Shown: positions 18,305 to 26,292 of the stretch, piece after piece
Position numbering within the stretch: position 1 is the first letter of the stretch
How the letters are laid out: each line of letters starts with the position of its first letter
Assembly (NCBI RefSeq): GCF_009765975.1
Contig: NZ_LMUJ01000048.1
Location: 122,585 to 185,215 of the forward strand
DNA length: 62,631 nt
Direction of reading: 5' to 3'
Origin: Acidisphaera sp. S103
GTDB taxonomy: Bacteria; Pseudomonadota; Alphaproteobacteria; Acetobacterales; Acetobacteraceae
Program-made: the position numbers and the translations under genes
The notes under the pieces: model-generated
The model's database searches: none
What the model saw: only the letters and a program-made list of their open reading frames with translations
What the model was told of the DNA's origin: nothing

Positions 18305-19198
18305 ATGACAGACCCATACGAAACTCTTGGCGTCCAGCGCACCGACGATGAAGCAGCCATCCGAGCGGCCTACCGCAAGCTGGCGAAGAAGCATCATCCG
18401 GATGTCAACCCCGGCAAGCCGGACGCCGCTACGCGGTTCGGCGAGATCAGTTCCGCCTACGACCTGCTGTCCGACAAGGACAAGCGCGCCCGCTTCGACC
18501 GGGGCGAGATCGACGCCGAGGGCCATGAACGCCAGCAGCAACGCCAATACTACCGCGATGCGCCAGGCCAGGAACGCTACGATCCTGCCGGTGGGTTCAG
18601 CCAGGAAGACCTGGAAGCTTTCTTCGCTCAGCAGTTTGGCGATGCTGGCCGCCGCTCCGATTGGGGGGCAACCGGCCGTGTCAGACCAGGGCGAGACATG
18701 CAGTATTCGCTGACCGTCAGCTTCGTCGATGCGGCTGGCGGCACGACGCGGCGGCTGGCTTTGCCCGACGGCAAGACGCTGGATGTGCGCATCCCGCCGG
18801 GCACCGAGGATGGCCATGTCCTGCGTCTGCGTGGCCAAGGCGGTCCGGGATACAACGGCGCCCCCGCCGGCGATGCCCTGATCGAGATCACCGTCGCTCC
18901 CGATCCTCGCTTTCACCGCGATGGCGACGATATCGTTACCGACGTGCCTGTCTCGTTGAAGGAGGCGGTGCTGGGTGCGTCGCTGGAAGTCCCGACGATC
19001 CATGGACCGGTTCGTTTGTCGATCCCGCCTGGCTCCGGTACCGGCAGCCGGCTACGATTGCGCGGCAAGGGCATCCGGCAGGGGCATCAGTTCGTCCAGC
19101 TTCAGGTTGTAATCCCGCCGGGGGATGAGCCGGAACTGGCTGAATTCCTGAAAACCTGGACCCCGAAGGGAAGCTTCACGCCGAGGGAGGGATCATGA
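18305..19198 (+). CDS. cbpA: DnaJ-type co-chaperone / curved DNA-binding protein
   Basis: Protein of 297 residues. J domain at about 4-70 with the HPD tripeptide in KKHHPDVNPGKPDA, which stimulates DnaK ATPase. A Gly/Phe-poor linker with QQQRQYY follows, then two DnaJ C-terminal substrate-binding beta domains (GTEDGHVLRLRGQGGPGYNGAPAGD and VPTIHGPVRLSIPPGSGTGSRLRL, as two separate stretches). There is no Cys-rich zinc domain, so it is CbpA-type. The gene ends in an ATGA overlap with cbpM, which encodes its modulator, supporting the name. Confidence 0.9.
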   Translation: MTDPYETLGVQRTDDEAAIRAAYRKLAKKHHPDVNPGKPDAATRFGEISSAYDLLSDKDKRARFDRGEIDAEGHERQQQRQYYRDAPGQERYDPAGGFSQEDLEAFFAQQFGDAGRRSDWGATGRVRPGRDMQYSLTVSFVDAAGGTTRRLALPDGKTLDVRIPPGTEDGHVLRLRGQGGPGYNGAPAGDALIEITVAPDPRFHRDGDDIVTDVPVSLKEAVLGASLEVPTIHGPVRLSIPPGSGTGSRLRLRGKGIRQGHQFVQLQVVIPPGDEPELAEFLKTWTPKGSFTPREGS

Positions 19199-19512
19199 TG
19201 CGCTTCACCGCCGTCATCGCTCTGTTTCCCGACCTGCGGGAAGCAGAACTCCATGCCTGGGTGGAACGCGGCTGGGTGCGCCCCGCGGGGATCGAACCCG
19301 ACTGGATTTTCCAGGAGATCGACGTCGCCCGCGTGCGGCTGATCCACGACTTCCGCCACACGATGGACGTGCATGAGGAGACGATCCCGCTGGTGCTGTC
19401 GCTGCTGGACCAGGTCTACGCGCTGCGCGGCCAGGTGCGGGCGATTGCCCGGGCCGTGGAAGGGCAGCCGGAATCGGTGCGGGCAGCGATCCTGGCGGCG
19501 ATCAGGGGATAG
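19195..19512 (+). CDS. cbpM: Chaperone modulator CbpM
   Basis: Protein of 105 residues of the MerR_2/CbpM type: a short N-terminal segment with FPDLREAELHAWVERGWVRP (helix-turn-helix-like), then FQEIDVARVRLIHDFR, and a C-terminal helical dimerisation part with VLSLLDQVYALRGQV. In Escherichia coli CbpM binds the CbpA J domain and inhibits its co-chaperone and DNA-binding activity. The overlap with the cbpA stop (ATGA) suggests balanced synthesis of the two. Confidence 0.85.
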   Translation: MMRFTAVIALFPDLREAELHAWVERGWVRPAGIEPDWIFQEIDVARVRLIHDFRHTMDVHEETIPLVLSLLDQVYALRGQVRAIARAVEGQPESVRAAILAAIRG

Positions 19513-19764
19513 GCGCCACCTGCACCGCTAGGTATGACATGCCCGGCGACGAACATCCGGACGATCTTTGTGGTCGGATCCGATGAATCCAACAACAGCT
19601 TTGGTCGTTTCCTTCTGTCGTCGCCGGCCGACGTTTCATACGTTAACGGCCGCCTTTCGATGTACAGACGGAGAGGATGCTTTACTGTTTCGCACCCCGG
19701 TCGCTATGGTACCCGAACAAGAAAGACGGCTGGAATAATCCGGCCGCGACAGGGAGACTCCACG

Positions 19765-20961
19765 ATGAAGACAACCAGCGCGATCTCGCGCCGCCTGGTG
19801 TTGGCCGGAAGCGCCGGCCTGCTTGCCGCCCCCCCGATCCTTGGACGCGCCGCCGCCGCCACCCGCGGCGTGACCGATACCGAGATCATTATCGGCACGA
19901 TGACCGATCTTTCCGGTGTCACCGCGGTGCAAGGCGTCAACAACGCCAATGCCATGCACATGGCGTTCGATGACGTAAACGCGCGCGGTGGGATTCACGG
20001 CCGCAAGATCCGCTTCATCGTCGAGGACAACGAATACATCGTCCCCAAGGCGGTGCAGGCGATGAACAAGCTCCTCAATCTCGACAACATCTTTTTCGCG
20101 CTCGGCAATGGCGGGACGCCGCATAATGACGCGGTGATGCCGGCGATGTTCGAGAAGAATGTGCCGAATGTCTTTCCGCTGACCTGCGCCCGTTCGATGT
20201 ACGAGCCGTTCAACCGGCTTAAATTCGGTCAGTTCTCCTCCTATTACGATCAGATGCGGGCCGGCGTGAAATACTTCGTTGAGAAACGCGGCAAGAAGGT
20301 CATCGGCTCGATGTACCAGGACACCGATTTCGGCCGGGATGTTCATGCCGGCGTGGTGGCCCAACTGTCGGCGATGGGGTTGAAGCTGGCGGCCGAGACG
20401 GCGCACCGGCCGACCGATACCGATTTCAACGCGGCGATCGATCGCCAGCATGATGCCAAGTGCGACCTGGTCTGCATGGGCACCATCGTCAAAGACACCA
20501 CGATTATCCTGCAGACCGCGCGCAAGATCGGCTGGAAGCCTGATTTCTGCGGTCAGTTCGCCAGCTATTCCACTGCCGTGGCGGAAGCGCCGGGTGAGCC
20601 GGCGGAGGGGTTTTACTCGATGGCTCCGGCGCTGTACCGCTATCCGGACGATCCCGAACCGAAGGTGAAGGCGTTCGCCGAGAAGTATCGCAAGACGTTC
20701 GGCATCGACGTGAATTATTTGGGCGAGGCTGGCTATACCGCCGCCACGTTTGTCGTTGCGGTGCTGGAAAAGGCCGGCCGCGACCTGACCCTGGACAGCT
20801 TCATCAGCGCGATGGAGAGCATGAAAGACTGGCGCGACATCTTCGGTGGGCCGGCACTGTCGATGAGCCCGACCAACCATCATGCGTCCAGCGTGTCATT
20901 CCTGTCCCAGGTCAAGGGCAAGCGCTGGGCACCGGTGATTGAGGCGCCGCTGAGCTTCTGA
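19765..20961 (+). CDS. Branched-chain amino-acid-type ABC transporter substrate-binding protein, Tat-exported
   Basis: Type I periplasmic-binding (LivJ/LivK) protein of 398 residues. The leader has a twin-arginine motif (SRRLVL, Arg9-Arg10), then a hydrophobic stretch ending at GRAAAATRG, so it is probably exported folded through Tat. The mature part shows IIIGTMTDLSGVTAVQG, NDAVMPAMFEKNVPNVFPLT and GSMYQDTDFGRDVHAG. The ATG follows AGGGAGA; a longer open frame upstream lacks family similarity. It has no transporter subunits beside it on its strand, but a full Liv system lies 2 kb away on the other strand; whether it serves that system is unknown. Confidence 0.9.
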   Translation: MKTTSAISRRLVLAGSAGLLAAPPILGRAAAATRGVTDTEIIIGTMTDLSGVTAVQGVNNANAMHMAFDDVNARGGIHGRKIRFIVEDNEYIVPKAVQAMNKLLNLDNIFFALGNGGTPHNDAVMPAMFEKNVPNVFPLTCARSMYEPFNRLKFGQFSSYYDQMRAGVKYFVEKRGKKVIGSMYQDTDFGRDVHAGVVAQLSAMGLKLAAETAHRPTDTDFNAAIDRQHDAKCDLVCMGTIVKDTTIILQTARKIGWKPDFCGQFASYSTAVAEAPGEPAEGFYSMAPALYRYPDDPEPKVKAFAEKYRKTFGIDVNYLGEAGYTAATFVVAVLEKAGRDLTLDSFISAMESMKDWRDIFGGPALSMSPTNHHASSVSFLSQVKGKRWAPVIEAPLSF

Positions 20962-20979
20962 ACTGCAAGCGGGCTCTAC

Positions 20980-21009
20980 GGTGCCGCCGGCTGTCTTGCT
21001 GGCGGCGCC
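20980..21009. terminator. Terminator-like hairpin between convergent genes
   Basis: GGTGCCGCCGGC-TGTCTT-GCTGGCGGCGCC forms a 12-bp GC-rich stem with two G-U type pairs. It lies 19 bp after the binding-protein stop and ahead of the convergent fibronectin-repeat gene stop. There is no T-run, so factor-independent termination is not certain. Confidence 0.4.
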
Positions 21010-21074
21010 CGTATGCTGGAAGTGACAGGCGATCTGGTCCCAACGCTTGGAAAGCAGGTGTTGGGACCGGACTG

Positions 21075-22667
21075 TCAGGACACCGTAATCGCCGATGTAA
21101 CAAGGGCACCCGTCGTGGTGCCGCTCGCACTCTGCGCCAGCATCCAAAGATAGTAGGTGCCGGCCGTGGCGGGTGCATTGAAGTATTGCCCCCATCCGTT
21201 GGTCTGGCCGTCGGTGCTGGCCGCGATCAAACCGGTGGTCGGAAGCGTGGATGCGCTGGCCGACCAGGCGAAGTTGCCCCCGGTCACCGCGGTTGGCGCG
21301 GCGGTCGCGGTCATCTGAATGCCGCCGTTCGGTGCCACGCTTGTGCCGTGAACCTGCGTGGCCGCGGCCACCCAGTTGCCTGGCACAACGGTGACGCCCC
21401 AGCTTGTCCCGGTGGTGATAGCGGACCATGCACCCGGGCTTGCCGCGGCGCTGGTGGCCTGGACCTCGATGTCGATCGCGGTTGCGCCCGCCAGTCCGGC
21501 CAGCGTGTACGGGCTGGTGACCCCTGACACCGTCGTCCAGGTACCAGCGCCGCTCGGGCTGGAGCGCAGGTTGTAGCCGGTCGCCGCGCCGTGGGTGGCG
21601 TCGACCACAGGGGCGGCCCACGTGACGGTCAACTTGCTGTTGGTGCCGTCCGGTGGCGGCGCGACGCTGGCGATCACCGGGGCGTTCGGAGCATACGGTC
21701 CGCCCGCGGCTGTGGTCAGCGTGCTGGTGGCCGACCATGCGCTGGTGCCGGCGGCATTCGTGCTCTGTATCTGAACGTCGATGGCCGCGCCGGAAGCGAG
21801 GCCCGACAGGGTGTAGGGACTGGTGACACCGGATACGATCGTCCAGGTGCCGGCGCCGGAGGGGCTGGATTGTAGGTTGTAACCGGTGGCGGCACCGTGC
21901 GTGCTGTCGGCCGCCGGGGCTGTCCAGGTCACGGTCAGACTGCTGCCGGCGCCTTGTGCGAGCGACGCGGCGCCAGGCGTGTTCGGTCCGCCGGTGGCTG
22001 TGGTGATCGTGCTGGTGACGGACCATGCGCTGCTGCCGGCGGCGTTCGTGCTCTCGGTCTGAACGTCGATCGCCGCACCAGCCGCCAGGCCTGACAGGAT
22101 GTAAGGGCTGACGACGTTCGACACCGTCGTCCAGGTACCGGCGCCGGAGGGGCTGGACCTCAGGTTGAATCCAGTGGCGGTGTCGTGGGTGCTGTCGGTC
22201 GCCGGGGCTGTCCAAATCACGGTGAGGCTGCTGCCGGGGCCCTGTGTCAGGATCGCGGCGTTCGGCGGGTTCGGTTCGCCGGTGGCCGTGGTGAGCGTGC
22301 TGGTAGCCGACCATGCGCTGGTGCCGGCGCCGTTCGCACTCTGGACCTGAACGTCGATTGCCGAACCAGCCGGCAGGCCCGACAGAAGATAGGGGCTGGT
22401 GACACCTGACACGGTCGTCCAGGTTGCGGCGCCGGCTGGGCTGGATCGCAGATTGAATCCGGTTGCGGCGTCATGGGTGGTGTCGATTGCCGGAGCTACC
22501 CAGGTCACCGTGAGGGCGCCGCCCGGGGCTTGTGCCAGTGATGCGGCGCCCGGCGTGTTGGCTATCAGGGGCGTCGGCGCGGCCGCTGGGGTGTTTCGGG
22601 CTCCATAGGCGCGCATCGTGGCCGTTTGCCGGTGCGCTGGGGTTGGTGTGGGACGGTATACTGGCAT
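21075..22667 (-). CDS. Fibronectin type III tandem-repeat protein of unknown function
   Basis: About 530 residues from the preferred ATG at 22667; starts at 22703 or 22763 are also open and none has a convincing ribosome site. It has a short Pro-rich N-terminal tail, then four fibronectin-III modules of exactly 96 residues each (each with a TVTWTAPAxDxTHxAATGYNLRSSP-like core and an AWSATSTLTTA-like end), and a C-terminal beta-rich domain of about 110 residues with NGWGQYFNAPATAGTYYLW. No signal peptide, membrane helix, sortase or type I secretion motif is evident. Thr, Ser, Ala and Gly dominate. It stands alone, convergent with a binding protein. Similar repeats occur in surface, phage-tail and polysaccharide-binding proteins; which applies here is unknown. 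Confidence 0.75.
   Translation of the reverse strand: MPVYRPTPTPAHRQTATMRAYGARNTPAAAPTPLIANTPGAASLAQAPGGALTVTWVAPAIDTTHDAATGFNLRSSPAGAATWTTVSGVTSPYLLSGLPAGSAIDVQVQSANGAGTSAWSATSTLTTATGEPNPPNAAILTQGPGSSLTVIWTAPATDSTHDTATGFNLRSSPSGAGTWTTVSNVVSPYILSGLAAGAAIDVQTESTNAAGSSAWSVTSTITTATGGPNTPGAASLAQGAGSSLTVTWTAPAADSTHGAATGYNLQSSPSGAGTWTIVSGVTSPYTLSGLASGAAIDVQIQSTNAAGTSAWSATSTLTTAAGGPYAPNAPVIASVAPPPDGTNSKLTVTWAAPVVDATHGAATGYNLRSSPSGAGTWTTVSGVTSPYTLAGLAGATAIDIEVQATSAAASPGAWSAITTGTSWGVTVVPGNWVAAATQVHGTSVAPNGGIQMTATAAPTAVTGGNFAWSASASTLPTTGLIAASTDGQTNGWGQYFNAPATAGTYYLWMLAQSASGTTTGALVTSAITVS
21405..22556 (-). repeat. Four tandem 288-bp repeats (fibronectin III modules)
   Basis: Units at 22269-22556, 21981-22268, 21693-21980 and 21405-21692, counted from the protein register, each 96 codons. 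Neighbouring units keep long identical nucleotide runs (for example around the ggcgccggaggggctgga core) but differ enough to show past duplication with divergence and not a fresh array. The first three linkers are almost equal; the fourth unit has a longer first loop. The spacing is constant, so unequal crossing-over could change copy number in frame. Confidence 0.85.
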
Positions 22668-22965
22668 CTTTGAAATGGGTCCTGTCGACGTCAAAAAAAG
22701 CATGTGGTGGTATAGGTGCTGCGCCCATATGTTAGTATAAATATCAAAATTCAAGAGAGGCATCCCTTTGGATCGGCGATAATACCAACGGCCGATGACG
22801 TTGACCCATCAGCCTCGCCATGGCCCAGACTGCCGCCGGGACGTGACGAACTAAGAGTCGACTTTAACAGCGGCTGAGTAGAATTCGCGAAAACACCGTA
22901 ACGCAGTGCGGCGCGAATTTTAGTCAGGATATGTTAATAGAAATAACCAATTCGAGGGGTTCGGC

Positions 22966-23673
22966 CTAATGTGAGGCAACGCCCAACCAGCGGTCCAACA
23001 GGGCAGGGTCGGCAGCGAGCCGGTCGCTGGGGCCGTGGTGAACGACGCGCCCGCGTTCGAGCACGAGGGCGTCGCGGGTAATCGGCAATATCTGGAGGGC
23101 ATGCTGCTCGACCAGGATGACCGCCATGCCGCCGTCCCGCATCATGTGCGCGATAATGCCCAACAATTCCCGCACGATCAGTGGGGCCAGCCCCTCCAGC
23201 GGCTCATCAAGCAGCAGCAGCCTCGGGTTCAGCATCAGCGCCCGGGCGAGGGCGAGCATCTGCTGTTCACCCCCCGATAGCTGGTTGCCCATATTGGCGC
23301 GCCGCTCCCGCAGGCGGGGAAATGTCGCGTAGACTTTTTTCAGGCCCCACGGACCGGGGCGGGCGACGACGGTCAGGTTCTCCTCAACGCTGAGCGAGGG
23401 GAAGATGTCGCGCTCCTGCGGCACCCACCCCAGGCCGGCCTGCGCTCGGCGGTGGCTGGGCAGGATGCCGAGGTCCTGGCCGTCGAAATGGATATGACCG
23501 CGCAACAGCCGGGTCGCCCCCATCAAGGTAGCAAGCAACGTGGTCTTCCCCATGCCGTTCCGGCCGAGCAAGGCGAGGCTGGCGCAGGGTTCGAGGGTGA
23601 ACGAGATGTCTTCCAGCACGGTCGCGTTGCCGTAGCCGGCCCAGACCCCTTCGACCCGCAGAAGCTCAGCCAT
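22966..23673 (-). CDS. livF: Branched-chain amino-acid-type ABC transporter ATP-binding protein LivF
   Basis: ATPase of 235 residues. Walker A is LGRNGMGKTTL, the signature LSGGEQQMLALARAL, Walker B LLLLDEPLEGLAP, and the switch His lies in VILVEQHALQ. The start ATG (MAELLRVEG) lies 8 bases inside the end of livG; the longer upstream frame is livG sequence read in another frame. It is the last gene of the leftward transporter operon and pairs with LivG under the LivH/LivM channel in the inner membrane. No clear terminator follows within the next 100 bases. Confidence 0.93.
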   Translation of the reverse strand: MAELLRVEGVWAGYGNATVLEDISFTLEPCASLALLGRNGMGKTTLLATLMGATRLLRGHIHFDGQDLGILPSHRRAQAGLGWVPQERDIFPSLSVEENLTVVARPGPWGLKKVYATFPRLRERRANMGNQLSGGEQQMLALARALMLNPRLLLLDEPLEGLAPLIVRELLGIIAHMMRDGGMAVILVEQHALQILPITRDALVLERGRVVHHGPSDRLAADPALLDRWLGVASH

Positions 23674-24418
23674 GGCCGGCGTCCCCGAGGTAGACTTCCC
23701 GGACCCGCGGGTCGGCGGCAATCATGTCCGGCACATCCTCGGTCAGCAGGGCACCCGCGACCAGAACGGAAATCCGGTCGGCGAAGCGGAACACCAGGTC
23801 CATGTCATGCTCGATCAGCAAGACGGTGACTTCGCGCGGCAGCCGGGCGATGGTTTCGAACAACTCGCGGCTTTCACCAGTGGGCACGCCGGCCGCCGGT
23901 TCGTCCAGCAGCAGCACGCTGGGTTGCGCCGCGAGAGCCAGCGCGATCTCTATCAGGCGCTGCTTGCCGTAGGGCAGGTCCTTCGTGGGCACGTGCGCGA
24001 CCTCGAGCAGGCCAAGTTGGGACAGCAACGACGCGGCATCGTCGATGGCCTCGCCATGCGCGCTGACAGGGCGCCACCAGTGCCCGGCGATCCCCCGTCG
24101 CTCATTCACCGCGAGGATGACGGATTGCAGCGCGGTCATGTCGGCGAACAGCCGGTTGATCTGGAACGTGCGGGCCAGGCCGCGCTTGACCCGGCGATGC
24201 TGCGGCTGGCGGGTGACGTCCTCATTCTTCAGGATCACCGAACCGGAGGTGGGTTCGAGAAACCCGGTCAGCAGGTTGATCAGCGTCGTCTTGCCGGCGC
24301 CGTTGGGGCCGATCAGGGCATGGCGCGCGCCCTCGGCGACGTTGAGCGTGACATCGTTGGTGGCGAGGAACCCGCCGAAGCGTTTGAACAGGTTGCGGGT
24401 CTGCAAAGCGTAGGTCAT
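23666..24418 (-). CDS. livG: Branched-chain amino-acid-type ABC transporter ATP-binding protein LivG
   Basis: ATPase of 250 residues with Walker A GPNGAGKTTLINLL, a degenerate signature DLPYGKQRLIEIA typical of LivG, Walker B LLLDEPAAGV and switch His in LLIEHDMDLVF. The long insertion after Walker A and the RTFQINRLFADM stretch are also LivG-typical. The ATG overlaps the livM stop by four bases (ATGA). Confidence 0.94.
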   Translation of the reverse strand: MTYALQTRNLFKRFGGFLATNDVTLNVAEGARHALIGPNGAGKTTLINLLTGFLEPTSGSVILKNEDVTRQPQHRRVKRGLARTFQINRLFADMTALQSVILAVNERRGIAGHWWRPVSAHGEAIDDAASLLSQLGLLEVAHVPTKDLPYGKQRLIEIALALAAQPSVLLLDEPAAGVPTGESRELFETIARLPREVTVLLIEHDMDLVFRFADRISVLVAGALLTEDVPDMIAADPRVREVYLGDAGHG

Positions 24419-25365
24419 GCCCGGACTTTGGATGCGAGGCGAAGGGTGCCCATGATGCCGCCGCGGGCGAAGAGCACGACGACGATCAGCAGCAAGCCCA
24501 GCCAGAATTGCCAGTACAGCGGGTCGATGCCAGAGAGATATTCATGTACCGTCATGAAAACGACGGCACCGAGAATGCCGCCGTACAGGCTGCCGATGCC
24601 GCCGAGGACCAGGATCAACAACACCTCGGCGGACCGGGAAAAACTGAACACATCGATCGAAACGAATTGGGTGGTCTGGGTCAGCAGCGCGCCGGCGATG
24701 CCGGCATAGGCGGCGCCGAGTGTATAGACGGCAACCAGGCGGGCATTGACGGGGGTGCCCAGCGCCGGCATCCGAACGGCATTTTGGCGGATGCCCTGCA
24801 GTGACAGGCCGAATGGCGAATGCACGACACGCCGCGCGATCCAGAACATGACGAAGAGGATGATGGTGCAGTAGACATAGGCGGTTTTGCCGTACAGATC
24901 GAAGGCGAACTGTCCGAAGATGGGTTTCATCTCGACGCCCTGCAGGCCATCCAGGCCGCCGGTGATGTCGGTCAGTTTGTTGGCCAACACATACAGCATC
25001 GATGCCACCCCCAGGGTGACCATGAGGCGTGTCAGGTCGGCGCCGCGCAGCACCAGGAAACTGGTGGCGAACCCGGTGACGGCGGCTGCGAGCGTGGCGC
25101 AGGCGAGACCGAGAACGGGGTCTCCCCATCCGGCCTGGGCAAGCAATCCGGCGGCGTAGGCACCAATGCCGAAGAACGCGGCATGCCCGAGCGAAACGAT
25201 TCCGGCGTATCCGAGGATGAGGTCGAGGGATACGGCGAACAGTGCGGCGATGGCGATCTGTGCCAGCAGGGCCAGGTGGTCGGGGAACACGAAATATGCA
25301 ACGATCGGCAGTGCCCAGAAGGCGTATTCGGCCGGGTGCCATCGCGATGCATCACGCCGTGTCAT
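24415..25365 (-). CDS. livM: Branched-chain amino-acid-type ABC transporter permease LivM
   Basis: Inner-membrane permease of 316 residues with about eight to ten hydrophobic helices. The family core LDLILGYAGIVSLGHAAFFGIGAY is seen near residue 47, and a coupling-helix region with ALGTPVNARLVAVYTLGAAYAGIAGAL near 210-235. The correct start (MTRRDASRWHP) overlaps the livH stop in an ATGA; the longer open frame overlaps livH and is a shadow. Confidence 0.93.
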   Translation of the reverse strand: MTRRDASRWHPAEYAFWALPIVAYFVFPDHLALLAQIAIAALFAVSLDLILGYAGIVSLGHAAFFGIGAYAAGLLAQAGWGDPVLGLACATLAAAVTGFATSFLVLRGADLTRLMVTLGVASMLYVLANKLTDITGGLDGLQGVEMKPIFGQFAFDLYGKTAYVYCTIILFVMFWIARRVVHSPFGLSLQGIRQNAVRMPALGTPVNARLVAVYTLGAAYAGIAGALLTQTTQFVSIDVFSFSRSAEVLLILVLGGIGSLYGGILGAVVFMTVHEYLSGIDPLYWQFWLGLLLIVVVLFARGGIMGTLRLASKVRA

Positions 25366-26219
25366 TTCGCTGCCATACGGCCGAATAGGCCCTGAGGGCG
25401 GAAGATCAGCGTGACCACCATCACCAGATAGATGACGAAGGCGCCGATCTGCGGCACGTAGTACTTGCCCTCGACATCGCAGATGCCAAGGATCAGGGAC
25501 GCGATGAGCGATCCCTTGATATTGCCGCTGCCGCCGACCGCGACGACGATCAGGAAGTAAACGATGTAGGTGATCGGAAACTCGGGATCCAGACCCAGCA
25601 TTTCGATACCCAGCGCGCCGCCGAGGGCAGCCAGAGCGGAGCCCAGTGCAAAGGTGACAACGAACACCCGATCGACGTCGATGCCGAGGCCTCGCGCGAT
25701 CCGTGGATTGTCTACGGCGGCGCGCAGGCTGGCTCCGAATTTCGTTCCGGTGACCAACCACTGAAGGCCGCCGGCGAGAACGAGGCCGACGACGATCAGG
25801 AATAGGCGATAGGCGCCGATATCGGCTCCGGCCACATGAAATTGACCTGACAGCATAGGCGGCAGATGCAGTGGTTGCTGATGGTCACCGAAGAAGTAGT
25901 TTGCGGTGGAGATCGACATGAATACCAGCCCGATTGAGAACAGAACCTGATCCAAATGCGGGGCGCCATACAGGCGGCGATACAATGTGCGTTCCAGCAC
26001 GACACCGGCCAATGCCGATACGATCATGGCGATCGGCAGTGTCGCCAGGAAGGGCACGCCATAACGGTTGAGTAGAACGACGCAGACGTAGCCTCCGAGC
26101 ATCGCGAACGCACCGTGGGCGAGGTTCACAAAATTCATTAAGCCCAGCGTGACTGACAACCCGACGCTGATCAGGAAGAGCAGCAGGCCTGAGGCGATGC
26201 CGTCGAACAGGACTGTCAT
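25362..26219 (-). CDS. livH: Branched-chain amino-acid-type ABC transporter permease LivH
   Basis: Permease of 285 residues with the LivH N terminus LFDGIASGLLLFLISVGLSV, then LGLMNFVNLAHGAFAMLGGY, and a cytoplasmic coupling segment near RAAVDNPRIARGLGIDVDRV. About eight membrane helices. GGAG (GAGGAGACACG) precedes the ATG. It is separated by 73 bp from the binding-protein gene upstream, the widest gap inside the transporter block. Confidence 0.93.
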   Translation of the reverse strand: MTVLFDGIASGLLLFLISVGLSVTLGLMNFVNLAHGAFAMLGGYVCVVLLNRYGVPFLATLPIAMIVSALAGVVLERTLYRRLYGAPHLDQVLFSIGLVFMSISTANYFFGDHQQPLHLPPMLSGQFHVAGADIGAYRLFLIVVGLVLAGGLQWLVTGTKFGASLRAAVDNPRIARGLGIDVDRVFVVTFALGSALAALGGALGIEMLGLDPEFPITYIVYFLIVVAVGGSGNIKGSLIASLILGICDVEGKYYVPQIGAFVIYLVMVVTLIFRPQGLFGRMAAK

Positions 26220-26292
26220 CGTGTCTCCTCAGGCTGAGGCTGTGGGAGCGACTCGGCTCGGCGAGAACCTCGTCGCTTCGCGTTTGGGGACG

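Noticed and set aside
21405-22556. CRISPR-like direct repeats
   Set aside because: The units are 288 bp with no spacers and translate in frame to fibronectin III modules; no cas genes are present.
26220-26292. Attenuator or differential-expression hairpin between the binding-protein gene and livH
   Set aside because: Only short imperfect pairings are seen; not enough to call an element.
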